Source: Nanobdellota archaeon (GTDB lineage Archaea > Nanobdellota > Nanobdellia > Woesearchaeales > UBA9642). From it: DNA of 64,000 nucleotides. Below, piece by piece: positions 36,714-46,660 of the stretch. Under the pieces are notes generated by a model. The model was not told where the DNA came from. It did not search any database and saw only the letters and a program-made list of their open reading frames with translations. The stretch spans positions 56,972 through 120,971 of the forward strand of contig JAKAKR010000004.1 of NCBI GenBank assembly GCA_021813435.1, read 5' to 3'. Every line of letters begins with the position of its first letter. Position 1 is the first letter of the stretch. The position numbers were made by a program, and so were the translations under genes.

Positions 36714-38465
36714 TTAGGTATAATACAGGTTTCCTGTTGATTTCTGTTCCTTGTCTTTTTGCGAATCTTCTTTGTTGACGCGTGGACGATAATTTTCCTC
36801 ATCACGCCTGAAGGTGATATCAATGCCGGAAAGGAATGTATTCATGCCTTGTTTCATAGTGTAGGGACCAGTCACATGGCCGCTGAGTGCAGGAACACCG
36901 TCAAAGACAATGAGCTTATCTGAAAGATAATCAATGAAGAGGAGATCGTGATCGACGATGATCGCGGATTTTCCGGTCGTGAACATCATTTCCTTGATGA
37001 CTTTGGAGACCATGAGTCGCTGCTCGACATCAAGATAGGCGGATGGCTCATCCATGAGCATGAGATCTGCATCCTGCGAGAGGCAGTGCGCTATTGCAAC
37101 GCGTTGGAGTTCCCCGCCCGAAAGTTCATTCAATTTGCGCATGAATAAGTCCTTCAGATTCAATGGTCTTATCAGTTGGATTTCATACTTTTGTATTGCG
37201 CGTGCGAGAGCCGCCATCACCAATTCTTCCCCACCCTCGAGATATTGCGGCTTGTAGGCAACCTTGAGTTTGAGCGCATTATCCTCTTTGGTCTTCAGCA
37301 CTCCTGCAAGAATCTTGACAAAAGTTGTTTTTCCGATCCCATTCTGCCCGAGGATTCCCACAACATCTCCTTTATTTATTTCTCCTGATTCTGCAGTCAG
37401 ATGGAACCTACCCTGCGTATAATCGATGGGCGTCCATTCGGTGAGAGTATTTTCGCGGGTTTGCGGCGCAACAATGGGCGGATTGAATTTTATGGGCTGG
37501 TCGCGAAAACGCATATTCTCCTCTTTCAAGAATCCTGAAAGATAGACATTGATGCCATTCTTTGTCGTCTTGACACCAGAGACCACACCATAGACTGATT
37601 CATGGCCATACATGAGATGGATCATGTCAGTCATATAATCAAGAATGATGAGATCGTGCTCGATCACCATGACTGCGATTTCAGGGTCACTGGCAAGATT
37701 CTTGATGAACCGCGCGATCTTGATGCGCTGCTTGATGTCAAGATAGGATGTTGGCTCGTCAAAGAAATAGACATTGGCTTTTTTGAGGACTGTTGCAGCA
37801 ATCGCAATCCGCTGGAGTTCCCCGCCCGAGAGTTCGTGCAGTTTGCTCTCAAGGATTTGCGTCAGTTCAAGCTCTTGGATGATGGTTTCGTACTGTTTTT
37901 TTTCATCGACCTTTTTGAGAAGTTCGCTCACAGTCCCTGTATATTGTTTGGGGATAAGATCGACCTGTTGGGGCTTATAGGATATTTTTATCTGTCCATC
38001 GCGTAATTTTTCGAAATACCCTTGCGCTTCAGTACCCTTGAAGTATGCAATGATTTCCTTGATGTCCCCGTCATGGTCCTTGCCGAAATTGGGTTTTTGG
38101 ATGTTTGCAAGGATCTTTATTGCAGTGGATTTTCCGATCCCATTGCGCCCGATGATGCCGACGACTTTGCCGAAGATCGGTGTCGGGAGGCTGTAGAGTG
38201 CAAATCCGTTCTGTCCGAACCGGTGGATCGGCTCCCGGTCAAGTTCCTGCGGGAGATTGATGATGGTGATTGCGCCAAACGGGCATTTCTTTGGGCAGAT
38301 GCCGCAGCCGGTGCAGAGTTTTTCATCTATGACTGCCTTCCCATCACTGCCCTTGGTGATGCATTGCTCGCCCATCCGGTTGATTGGGCATAGTCTGGCA
38401 CAAAGATAGTTCCCGCACTTGTCCGGATGGCACTTTTTTTTGTCAATGACTGCGATTCGCGCCAT
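36714..38465 (-). CDS. rli1: ABCE1/Rli1 ribosome-recycling ATPase
   Basis: N-terminal Fe-S cysteine motifs (CGNYLCARLCPINR; CTGCGICPKKCPFGAI), two ABC domains (GRNGIGKSTAIKIL; GQNGIGKTTFVKIL), LSGGELQRIAIA and LSGGELQRVAIA. Confidence 0.97.
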   Translation of the reverse strand: MARIAVIDKKKCHPDKCGNYLCARLCPINRMGEQCITKGSDGKAVIDEKLCTGCGICPKKCPFGAITIINLPQELDREPIHRFGQNGFALYSLPTPIFGKVVGIIGRNGIGKSTAIKILANIQKPNFGKDHDGDIKEIIAYFKGTEAQGYFEKLRDGQIKISYKPQQVDLIPKQYTGTVSELLKKVDEKKQYETIIQELELTQILESKLHELSGGELQRIAIAATVLKKANVYFFDEPTSYLDIKQRIKIARFIKNLASDPEIAVMVIEHDLIILDYMTDMIHLMYGHESVYGVVSGVKTTKNGINVYLSGFLKEENMRFRDQPIKFNPPIVAPQTRENTLTEWTPIDYTQGRFHLTAESGEINKGDVVGILGQNGIGKTTFVKILAGVLKTKEDNALKLKVAYKPQYLEGGEELVMAALARAIQKYEIQLIRPLNLKDLFMRKLNELSGGELQRVAIAHCLSQDADLMLMDEPSAYLDVEQRLMVSKVIKEMMFTTGKSAIIVDHDLLFIDYLSDKLIVFDGVPALSGHVTGPYTMKQGMNTFLSGIDITFRRDEENYRPRVNKEDSQKDKEQKSTGNLYYT

Positions 38466-38543
38466 AAGATTCCAGAAAGAAGAGATGTTTAAAAAGTTAA
38501 TTGCACAGGTAATGGCGTTAAGGATAATCTTGCCAAGAATATC

Positions 38544-39416
38544 TTAATACTGTGCGCGCGAAGCATAACTTGGCGTATAGGATCGCTGGTGTTTTGCAGT
38601 GATTTCTGGAGAATGATCATCGATCAATGCAAAATCATGGTTGCGCGCATACACTGGCCGCCTTGCGATATGCATGATTGCAGGGATGAGATGCGTATAT
38701 GCAGAAAGTCCTTCGGCCAGGGAATGGTTCCATGCAATCGAGGACGCGGTCTTTATGATATCCGCAGGCGCATGGAGGCGTTCATAGATCCTGACTGCGT
38801 ATTCCAGTGAGTGCCGGGTTTTGAGCGTGACGAGTGCATCAGCAGTCTTTTTCATATCAGCGGTCAAAGTGTCATCAATATGCTGCCGCGTTGCCTTGCG
38901 GAAATCATACGCATCAATAAATGCCTGCGCGGCAAATTTGTAGGCGTCCCTTCCAAAAATATTCTGGGAATCCTTTGAAGGTGTTTTTTGCGATGCGACG
39001 GCATAGAATTGGTGCGCGACAAATTCGAGTTGCGCGCTGATGGCGTTGGCCTCAGAGACAAGAAGCCTCTTTTCCTTGCGTGCGAATACAAGAAGTGCTG
39101 ATGCAGCGCTTTCATAGGCCTGCAACGCGCCCCAAAGATTCTTGTTCTTGATAAAATAATCGCCGACTGCAGATAATGCCGCATGATCATTCTTGCTCTC
39201 CTGCATTGCAGTATAGAGTTCTGCGTTGGAATATGCCCCACCAATGATCTTAAACTTATGGTTGAGTGTATGGATAGGTCCTGAGACTCCCTGATTCTCG
39301 AGGGATTTTTTTGTCTTACGGATCTCTTTACCGAGTGTAGAGTACATGATGCCGCCTACTGCTGCGCCTGCAAATTCATCAAGTATTCTTACAGTGGAAT
39401 CTGATCCGTCTTTCAT
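38544..39416 (-). CDS. Hypothetical protein (290 aa, helical)
   Basis: Intact ORF; no family recognised. Confidence 0.6.
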   Translation of the reverse strand: MKDGSDSTVRILDEFAGAAVGGIMYSTLGKEIRKTKKSLENQGVSGPIHTLNHKFKIIGGAYSNAELYTAMQESKNDHAALSAVGDYFIKNKNLWGALQAYESAASALLVFARKEKRLLVSEANAISAQLEFVAHQFYAVASQKTPSKDSQNIFGRDAYKFAAQAFIDAYDFRKATRQHIDDTLTADMKKTADALVTLKTRHSLEYAVRIYERLHAPADIIKTASSIAWNHSLAEGLSAYTHLIPAIMHIARRPVYARNHDFALIDDHSPEITAKHQRSYTPSYASRAQY

Positions 39417-39468
39417 GATTCATTGGGATAACTTGTGGTTTATATAATTTGTGAAATAGTGCGCAGAA

Positions 39469-39888
39469 TTATTGACCTGCACGCTTATGAGTGTCCGGGA
39501 AAAGATACGCCTTTATGCATTCGGCATATACGTGTCGTCGTTCTCCAAACGCAGTCAATCTTATTTCAAGAGTGAGATCCTGCGCTATAGCGTTGATTTT
39601 ATCTGTGTTACTATACTCTTTATAAGTCAGGATTACAGGAATTTTTTTTTCATGCAAAGCACAAATATGCGGTACGCAGCAGTTATCAGCTTCAGCAGTA
39701 TGTGGATGCGAGATGATGAGTTGATATTGGTCTATAGGACAATCCGTATGAGATAGGCAGCGCGTAATATCGATAGTCAATTCATCAGTATCAATGAATG
39801 GTTCTAATTCGAACTTGACAAGGTCACGAACACTATCCAATGCTTCTAACGATGAAGATTTATCCTGTAATAACACTCTCATTACCAC
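39469..39888 (-). CDS. Hypothetical protein (139 aa)
   Basis: Intact ORF in a gap; no family recognised. Confidence 0.5.
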   Translation of the reverse strand: MVMRVLLQDKSSSLEALDSVRDLVKFELEPFIDTDELTIDITRCLSHTDCPIDQYQLIISHPHTAEADNCCVPHICALHEKKIPVILTYKEYSNTDKINAIAQDLTLEIRLTAFGERRHVYAECIKAYLFPDTHKRAGQ

Positions 39889-40032
39889 GAAAGAGTGGTC
39901 ATTTGTTTATAAATTTTGTTTATAATTATATTAACCAGAGAGGCGCCTCGTATTGACGCATACTATTCCAGGATACAATCGCAAGATAATAATACAACCA
40001 ATAGCTTTTTATACAAAGAATAGCATCAATGA

Positions 40033-40635
40033 GTGGTGAGTATGATGGATGCTAAAAAAATCGCATTGATTATCGGGATTGCAGTGCTCCTGCCATTATT
40101 TATCGGATTATTTGTTGATGCAGTATATACTGAACCGCAATACAATAATTATTGCAATGATTCGCGCTACGTTTATCCGACAGTTCCTGCAAAAGTCGGG
40201 GCGAATTGTACGTATGAACCGAATCCATCACAGGATAAATGCTATCAGGACCAGGGCATTGCACGCATGAAATATGATGCAAACGGTTGCGAGCATTTTG
40301 ATTACTGCGATTACTGCTCAAAGGACTTCAGTACTGCGCAGCAGGAATATAATCGCACCATATTCTTCATCCTTCTCCCCATCGGGCTCATCATTGTCAT
40401 TCTCGGGATCTATCTTGCCATCGATTATATTGGCGCAGGACTGATGTTTGCAGGACTCATCACAATGTTCTATGCTACATTCAGGTATTTTAGCGATATG
40501 AGTAAACTGGTCCGGGCTCTGGTCATCCTCATCGAACTTGCAATCATCATCTGGATTGGCTACAAGAAGATCGACCAGAAGCATGAAGAGGAAAAGAAAC
40601 AAAAGGAAGAAAAGAAAAAGAAGAGAGTGAAATGA
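40033..40635 (+). CDS. Hypothetical membrane protein with Cys-containing ectodomain
   Basis: N-terminal TM, Cys-rich loop (NYCNDSRY...CTYEPNPSQDKCYQDQ...CEHFDYCDYCSK), 3 further TMs, K/E-rich tail. 4-nt overlap with pta. Confidence 0.7.
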   Translation: MVSMMDAKKIALIIGIAVLLPLFIGLFVDAVYTEPQYNNYCNDSRYVYPTVPAKVGANCTYEPNPSQDKCYQDQGIARMKYDANGCEHFDYCDYCSKDFSTAQQEYNRTIFFILLPIGLIIVILGIYLAIDYIGAGLMFAGLITMFYATFRYFSDMSKLVRALVILIELAIIIWIGYKKIDQKHEEEKKQKEEKKKKRVK

Positions 40636-41645
40636 TGTTCGGCAAAAAAACACTCATCGATGAGATCACTGAGCGCGCAATTGCAATTAACAAGCAATCA
40701 CGAAGAACACTGGTCTTTGCTGATACCACTGATACTGTCCTTCTTGCATGCGAGGAGATCATCAGGAAAAATATCGCAAAACCGCTGATTCTCGGGGAAA
40801 AGAAGGATATCCTCCGATCCCTTAGGCGATTGCGACTCAGCAGCATCACGGATCACCACATTCTTGATTACAGAGATGAAGAGAATAAGGCGCAGCTCAC
40901 GGATTTCGCCAAGGAATACCAGGAGATGCGCTCGCGTGACGGAAAACAGATCAATGCCGAAGAAGCGCTTGCTAAAATAACGCAACCGCATTATTATGGC
41001 GCAATGCTTGTCCATCGGGAACTTGCAGACGGCATGATCACCGGGATGACAAGTGAGACAAAACCCTATTTTCCGGTGTTTGAGATCATCAAGACCCGCG
41101 ATGATGTCAAACGCGTCTCAGGACTCTTCATCATGTCCAGGGATGACAAGACATTCTTTTTTGCAGATTGCGCAATCAACATCGACCCGAACCCTGAGCA
41201 GCTCGCAGAGATTGCTCTTGTGACTGCAGAGACTGTCATTAATTTTGGCGTCAAGCCAAAGATCGCCATGCTCTCGTTCTCGACAAGAGATTCTGCAAAG
41301 CACGCATTTGTCGATAAGGTCAAGGCAGCGACAAAAATAGTGAAAGAAAAAAATTCAGGACTCGTCATTGATGGAGAGATCCAGCTTGATGCAGCAATAA
41401 TCCCTGCGATCGCAGAAAAGAAATGCGCGGGGTCCCCGCTTGCCGGCGAGGCAAATGTGTTAATATTCCCTGATCTTGATGCAGGAAACATCGGCTACAA
41501 ACTCGTGGAACGGTTGGGCGGATTCAAGGCAATCGGCCCCATCATGCAGGGTACACGCAAACCCATCAATGATGTCTCAAGAGGTTGCAGTACGCGGGGC
41601 ATTGTAGATCTCGCGGCGATCACGGTGTTGCAAGGATTGCAGTGA
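40632..41645 (+). CDS. pta: Phosphate acetyl/butyryltransferase
   Basis: Phosphotransacetylase pattern: SFSTRDSAKHAFVDKV...LVIDGEIQLDAAIIPAIAEKKCAGSPLAGEANVLIFPDLDAGNIGYKLVERLGG. Confidence 0.93.
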   Translation: MMFGKKTLIDEITERAIAINKQSRRTLVFADTTDTVLLACEEIIRKNIAKPLILGEKKDILRSLRRLRLSSITDHHILDYRDEENKAQLTDFAKEYQEMRSRDGKQINAEEALAKITQPHYYGAMLVHRELADGMITGMTSETKPYFPVFEIIKTRDDVKRVSGLFIMSRDDKTFFFADCAINIDPNPEQLAEIALVTAETVINFGVKPKIAMLSFSTRDSAKHAFVDKVKAATKIVKEKNSGLVIDGEIQLDAAIIPAIAEKKCAGSPLAGEANVLIFPDLDAGNIGYKLVERLGGFKAIGPIMQGTRKPINDVSRGCSTRGIVDLAAITVLQGLQ

Positions 41646-42674
41646 CCGTGGCGTATGTGAATGATTACTCAGAATAGCGCCGCCATTGTTGCCATTGTTC
41701 TGCGCAATGATCTGATGCAGTCCTTCATTGTCGTACTTCTCCAATTCTTTGAACGGAAGCAGTGCAATAACATGCTGGAAAAATAAGTAATCACTCTGGA
41801 AACCCTTGACCGAAGATTCATACAATGTCTTTTCCAGTTCATTCTTTTTGAGCCAGAGATGCGTATCATGTTCTGCATCAAGATCAGAGTAATCCATCTG
41901 CCTGCGACTGACCATCTTCTTATGGTACTGGAGGTTTTCTGCACGTACAAGAATGGGATCAAATTTCTCCGGCGATCGGCAGATATAGTTTGTGACAAAA
42001 GAGGTCATCATGATCTTCTTGAATTTTGCAATGTCCTGCTTGCGCACATCCATGTGACGATACATCAATGATTCAAAGGGCTCAGCGCGGGGAGTGCGTC
42101 TCCAGGTGATGATGTCGCTGTTATTTGATTTTTCATGGGCATGATCCGCGTGGACAAGTATGGGAGTGAGTTTTCGCGCGTAGGATGAGAGTTCTGCAAT
42201 GGATTCCCGATTAAAGGCATCATCAATAGTGGAGTCAAAGTGCGGGTTCATTCCGCCCTTGAATGTCGCTTCATAGAATCGCTTCTCAGTCTTGCGCAAT
42301 GCAAGAAAAGTCACTGTCCGTGCTGAATTATCGTTCACGTGATAGACCAGTCCCCGGACCCGGAAATCATAATCATGCCATACGCGATAGTCTCCTGACT
42401 GCAGATTCTTTTTGTTGACATCCGAGAGTTCTGCAATGATTTCCAGAAATAATTGTTCTTGAGCCCAATCAGATAACGCGCCCACTGCCTCTACTATCTT
42501 TCTTTCATTTCCATACTCTTTCAAATAGAGTTTTCCTTCTATATCAGCATAACCATCCTTTCGATGCATGTACTCCCCCAAAACACCGATAAAAAAACCG
42601 ACACTTGTTGCCGATGTGATAAAAAAAGCGTGCGTATCTTCTTTTGTGCTTAAAAACAGGGAGCGCGTCTTCAT
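41577..42674 (-). CDS. Uncharacterised Nudix-like protein, paralog A (degenerate box); overlaps the pta 3' end
   Basis: RVRGLVYHVNDNSARTVTFLALRKTEKRFYEATFKGGMNPHFDSTIDDAFNRESIAEL parallels the gene at 42763-43689. Confidence 0.6.
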   Translation of the reverse strand: MKTRSLFLSTKEDTHAFFITSATSVGFFIGVLGEYMHRKDGYADIEGKLYLKEYGNERKIVEAVGALSDWAQEQLFLEIIAELSDVNKKNLQSGDYRVWHDYDFRVRGLVYHVNDNSARTVTFLALRKTEKRFYEATFKGGMNPHFDSTIDDAFNRESIAELSSYARKLTPILVHADHAHEKSNNSDIITWRRTPRAEPFESLMYRHMDVRKQDIAKFKKIMMTSFVTNYICRSPEKFDPILVRAENLQYHKKMVSRRQMDYSDLDAEHDTHLWLKKNELEKTLYESSVKGFQSDYLFFQHVIALLPFKELEKYDNEGLHQIIAQNNGNNGGAILSNHSHTPRSLQSLQHRDRREIYNAPRTATS

Positions 42675-42762
42675 TTATATAGTTTGTTCCGTAGTGGCGC
42701 TTCAGGGAACATCTCTATACGCAAGACATTACAGTACACCCCACATGGCAAAAACCAAGCAG

Positions 42763-43689
42763 TCATAGTGTTATCTCAAGAAAACTATCTGGCACTATAG
42801 GGTTTTCAAGCAACGTATGAAGTTGACGTGTTAATACATTCTTGTCCTGCGATGTCATGTAAGTCAATTTTTCAAAAGAAATGTGCGGAAAGATGCGCGT
42901 AAACAGGTAGTAATCACGATCAAACCCTTTAGCGCGCGCGTTTTCTAACGCAATGCGCGTCTGCTTTATATCACCCCATTGTGCATCAAGATGTTCGCGC
43001 TTCTCAGGAGGGATCGTCTCCCAGTAGTTTCGGGGATCGAACAATGTCTTTGCTTTGATGAAATATGTGGTAAGAAAATCTACGTGTATCGTTATTTCTG
43101 TAGATGATTTTTTTTGTGTAATCATGATATCGGCGTTGGTCTCAAGTGAGGAGATAGGATCAAAAAAAGTGTAGGTAATATCTTCAAAGACGCTGTTGTC
43201 CGGATACACTTCCTCGTGGAGTTCGCGAATTGTTGTAAATTTCGTGTGTGGTTCAAACCGACGTTCAAACCCTCCTTTAAATGTAAGTTCGTAAAAATCA
43301 GGATGCCTTCTGTTGTGTGAGTGCTTGCGCAGTGTCAAAAAACTGGTTTTTCCTGAGGGGTCAGTGTGATAAATGACTCCGCGCGTACGAAAACCATTCT
43401 CGAATATCCGTCGGGGAGTAATATCCTGAGCGGAGTATTGTTGATTGAGAATCTCATTGATACGTACAATATTCTTATACTGCCGAGAGGATAGTAATGC
43501 ATTATTCTCCAGAAGGAACTCATCACCCACACGTGAAGAAATAATCAGTTCTTGCGCCTCTTTACTGATTTCTGTATACACATTCTTATAAAACGCAAGT
43601 GTTTCATCGATGGCATAGACATATGTCGCGGTGCCGCCCATGTCGAACGGAACGCGACGATATTTATATATTTTATTAAAGAAAACCAC
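42763..43689 (-). CDS. Uncharacterised Nudix-like protein, paralog B
   Basis: RTRGVIYHTDPSGKTSFLTLRKHSHNRRHPDFYELTFKGGFERRFEPHTKFTTIRELHEEVYPD, with a near-Nudix box. Confidence 0.65.
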   Translation of the reverse strand: MVFFNKIYKYRRVPFDMGGTATYVYAIDETLAFYKNVYTEISKEAQELIISSRVGDEFLLENNALLSSRQYKNIVRINEILNQQYSAQDITPRRIFENGFRTRGVIYHTDPSGKTSFLTLRKHSHNRRHPDFYELTFKGGFERRFEPHTKFTTIRELHEEVYPDNSVFEDITYTFFDPISSLETNADIMITQKKSSTEITIHVDFLTTYFIKAKTLFDPRNYWETIPPEKREHLDAQWGDIKQTRIALENARAKGFDRDYYLFTRIFPHISFEKLTYMTSQDKNVLTRQLHTLLENPIVPDSFLEITL

Positions 43690-43726
43690 TACGACATAGC
43701 ACCAATAACGCGTTAAAGGTGAAGAT

Positions 43727-43996
43727 TTATTTCTGCCTGATGCTGCACTCCACGAGGTCTTGGACTAGTTCAGGAATCTGCCGTAAAAATTCGAGGAGAT
43801 GAACCATCCGTGTGCATTGCGGGAGTTCACAACTCGCGCCTTTGTTGATGAGGCAGATGCAATAGTTGGTGAACTTGGTGATGGTCTTGCGGTGATATTC
43901 AATGGATTTACTCTTCAGCTCCTGTTGCCGAACCTCTTGTTCGAGCACACGAAAGGCATCGGTCGTGAGAAAGATTACCCTGCGCAGGCAGCGCAT
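43727..43996 (-). CDS. Hypothetical protein (89 aa)
   Basis: Intact short ORF; competing plus-strand ORFs exist. Confidence 0.35.
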   Translation of the reverse strand: MRCLRRVIFLTTDAFRVLEQEVRQQELKSKSIEYHRKTITKFTNYCICLINKGASCELPQCTRMVHLLEFLRQIPELVQDLVECSIRQK

Positions 43997-44061
43997 ACAT
44001 ACGCATGCGAATCATAAGTCAACAAGAACATTTATAAACCGAATTCTGTTCCCTTCTCTTA

Positions 44062-44146
44062 TTACCAACTCTCATTCATGCGTGAATGGGAAATTGCCAC
44101 TCGAGGTAACAAATAGGGTGGACGAAGATTATTCTCATAATTTTCG
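44062..44146 (+). promoter_or_regulatory. Structured 5' leader of rps2
   Basis: CATTCA-tgcg-TGAATG hairpin (44073-44088) enclosed by TTACC/GGTAA (44062-44066/44105-44109), then CGAAGATTAT-tctc-ATAATTTTCG (44123-44146, one G-U) just upstream of the start. Confidence 0.5.
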
Positions 44147-44168
44147 TTTGCGGTAATGGAGCAAAAAA

Positions 44169-44771
44169 ATGGCAGAACAACAAAGCTTGATGGTACCGAC
44201 TGACGAGTATCTGAAGTCCGGGATCCATATCGGGACAAAGTTCAAGACAAAGTATATGGAGAAATTCATCTACAAGACAAGGCCCGACGGTCTCAATGTC
44301 TTGAATATCCAGCAGATTGATGAGCGCATCCGCACTGCAGCAGACATGCTCTCCAAGTATGCGCCGGAAGATATTGTGATTGTCTCCAGGCGCGAGAATG
44401 GATGGAAAGCAGTCAAGGCATTCGGCAAGGCAACAGGCGCACGGGTCTTTGCAGGACGATACACACCCGGTCTTATGACTAACCCCCAGTTGAAGACATT
44501 CATCGAGGCAAAGATCATGATGGTTGTCGACGCATGGCCAGACAAGAACGCCATGATGGATGCGTATAAAGTTGGAGTTCCGGTCATCGCGCTCTGCGAC
44601 ACCAACAACACCGCAAATTACATTGACCTCGTCATCCCCTGCAACAATAAGGGTAAGAAATCACTCGGTCTTCTCTTCTACATCCTGACGCAGCGCTACA
44701 TGATCAACCGGCACATGATCAAAAAGCCTGAAGACTTCAAGATGAAGATGGAAGACTTCTCAGACGAGTAA
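44169..44771 (+). CDS. rps2: Small ribosomal subunit protein uS2 (archaeal)
   Basis: YLKSGIHIGTKFKTKYMEKFIYKTRPDGLNVLNIQQIDERI...GRYTPGLMTNPQL...PVIALCDTNNTANYIDLVIPCNNKGKKSLGL. Confidence 0.96.
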   Translation: MAEQQSLMVPTDEYLKSGIHIGTKFKTKYMEKFIYKTRPDGLNVLNIQQIDERIRTAADMLSKYAPEDIVIVSRRENGWKAVKAFGKATGARVFAGRYTPGLMTNPQLKTFIEAKIMMVVDAWPDKNAMMDAYKVGVPVIALCDTNNTANYIDLVIPCNNKGKKSLGLLFYILTQRYMINRHMIKKPEDFKMKMEDFSDE

Positions 44772-44774
44772 AAA

Positions 44775-44815
44775 AGAAAATTTTTATTTTTTTCTTGTTG
44801 TTTATTTTTTAGTAT
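44775..44815 (+). terminator. T-rich terminator after rps2
   Basis: gaaaatttttatttttttcttgttgtttattttttag. Confidence 0.45.
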
Positions 44816-44891
44816 TTCACTTCTATTCTTTAGTGTTATACGAGGTCCAAATGCACAGGTATAATCCCTATTTTCAGATAGTAACAAACGT

Positions 44892-44903
44892 AACATTTAA
44901 AAA
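44892..44903 (+). promoter_or_regulatory. Box A element upstream of the 561-aa orphan
   Basis: AACATTTAAAAA, about 35 nt upstream of the start. Confidence 0.45.
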
Positions 44904-44935
44904 TCAATTCTTATTCCACATATCAATATTAAATT

Positions 44936-46621
44936 GTGGGGGTTAAAGTGAGTTTGTCATTCAATGAAATAACTCAGTTAAGAGAAGGGATAGTCAAATA
45001 TACAGCGCAATTAACAGATGAGCAACTCAGAGAAAAGACATTGGATGAAGTTGTATGCTTTCTAACCGAATCGACGGGTAAAAAAGTTACAAAAAAAGAT
45101 CTAGGGAAAATTTTTTACGATGAATTTTATCAAGAAAAAGATGTTACTGATTCTATAACAAAGGATTACCCCGTATGGACATTACATCGATACATTACAA
45201 ATGAAAATACATCCTTAGATAGAATCGCAAAATTTGTTGGAAAATCAGTTCCTGAAATGACCACAGATGAATTAATTACTGCAACTATGAAATTGTTTAC
45301 TCTTACACGTAAAGAATACGAATCTCTGGCTGAGCAAAAGGGAATCAAGTTAACAGATAAGTATGGATTTGAACAAAGCAAAGATTCCACAATTTTGCCA
45401 GGACTGATTCAAGCCAAAGGCATAAAATTTGATAGGGCAGATATTCGCCAAAAAATCTTAAATAACGGAGATTTTGGTCTGGGATATTTTACAGAAATGT
45501 TTAAAAGTAATTTCGAATATTTCAGCAGCGAAGAATCATTTCAAAAAGGGATAAACGGATTATACGGAACTTTCCACCAAGAATTATCAAAACAAAAAGA
45601 AAATTTAGAAAGACATCTTGCTGCTGAAGAAACACTAAAGGCAAGGCATACTATTACGCCACCTACATTATTGGCTGATAGGACAATAACGCTTAGTATA
45701 ATTCCATACGCTATTGATTTCAGTCCAGAAGGCAGTCTTGCGGTCTTAGGAGGAAAAGTGGATGTAAATGAGGATGATTTTGAATCCTCAGAAATGCTTC
45801 TCAATGTTTATGACATGAACACGGGTAATATGATACAATCCAAAAATACTGGACTCCATTCCCGTTTTGATGGTGCGATGGGAATGGCTTTTAGTTTTCA
45901 GGGAAGCTTGACTGTCGGTCAAGATGGGGTCATTTATGTTAATGGTGGCTCAAAAAGATATTCTCTCAGTTTAGAGGAATTGACCGGGAACGAAAGCAAC
46001 TTTAAGGATGCAGTTGAGTTATTAAAAGAAAAAAATATTCTTGGATGGGACAAAGAAATTTTCCATGTCGCACAAACAGATGGCGTGCTATATTTCGCAC
46101 TCCAGCCGAGTCATTTCCCAAAATGCTATGATAACGTGATTGTCGCGACAGATGGAAAACGGATTATTGGTGTTCCACTGATAGGGTATAGTCCAAGTGG
46201 TGGGAGTAGCAACAACGAAGAAAACGATAATCCGAGAATAGTGGTTCATGGCAATGAAATGTATTTCAAAGCATCAAAACAGATATTCGCTGCTGATAGA
46301 AGTTGTACTGCAGACGCATGGGATAACAGTTTTCCTATGATTGCAGGAGAAAGAGAAACTCATTCTCCGATTCCATCCAACCACTGCGTAAGCCCGGCAG
46401 GAATCGTCTATGCAGTAAATAGGTTGAAAGAAGAAGCTGCCCAGAGCATACATGGTTATGTTAGGGGTAAAGAGAAGGGGGAGTTTGCCACTCATGTGTA
46501 CCCAGAAGATTATCCTGGTGGTTGGGCGGCTTTTAGGAGTATGGCAATAAGTAAAGACGGGATTCTTGCTTATACGAGCCAAAAAGGCAACAAAGTACAT
46601 TTCTACAAATTAGAAAAATAG
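44936..46621 (+). CDS. Orphan 561-aa protein: helical N-terminal half, beta-propeller-like C-terminal half
   Basis: Intact AT-rich ORF. C-terminal repeats of the type YAIDFSPEGSLAVLGGK / LTVGQDGVIYVNGG / MAISKDGILAYTSQKGNKVHFYKLE. Confidence 0.75.
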   Translation: MGVKVSLSFNEITQLREGIVKYTAQLTDEQLREKTLDEVVCFLTESTGKKVTKKDLGKIFYDEFYQEKDVTDSITKDYPVWTLHRYITNENTSLDRIAKFVGKSVPEMTTDELITATMKLFTLTRKEYESLAEQKGIKLTDKYGFEQSKDSTILPGLIQAKGIKFDRADIRQKILNNGDFGLGYFTEMFKSNFEYFSSEESFQKGINGLYGTFHQELSKQKENLERHLAAEETLKARHTITPPTLLADRTITLSIIPYAIDFSPEGSLAVLGGKVDVNEDDFESSEMLLNVYDMNTGNMIQSKNTGLHSRFDGAMGMAFSFQGSLTVGQDGVIYVNGGSKRYSLSLEELTGNESNFKDAVELLKEKNILGWDKEIFHVAQTDGVLYFALQPSHFPKCYDNVIVATDGKRIIGVPLIGYSPSGGSSNNEENDNPRIVVHGNEMYFKASKQIFAADRSCTADAWDNSFPMIAGERETHSPIPSNHCVSPAGIVYAVNRLKEEAAQSIHGYVRGKEKGEFATHVYPEDYPGGWAAFRSMAISKDGILAYTSQKGNKVHFYKLEK

Positions 46622-46660
46622 CGATGATTATTTTATTTTTTATTCTTCTTTTTTCTTTAT

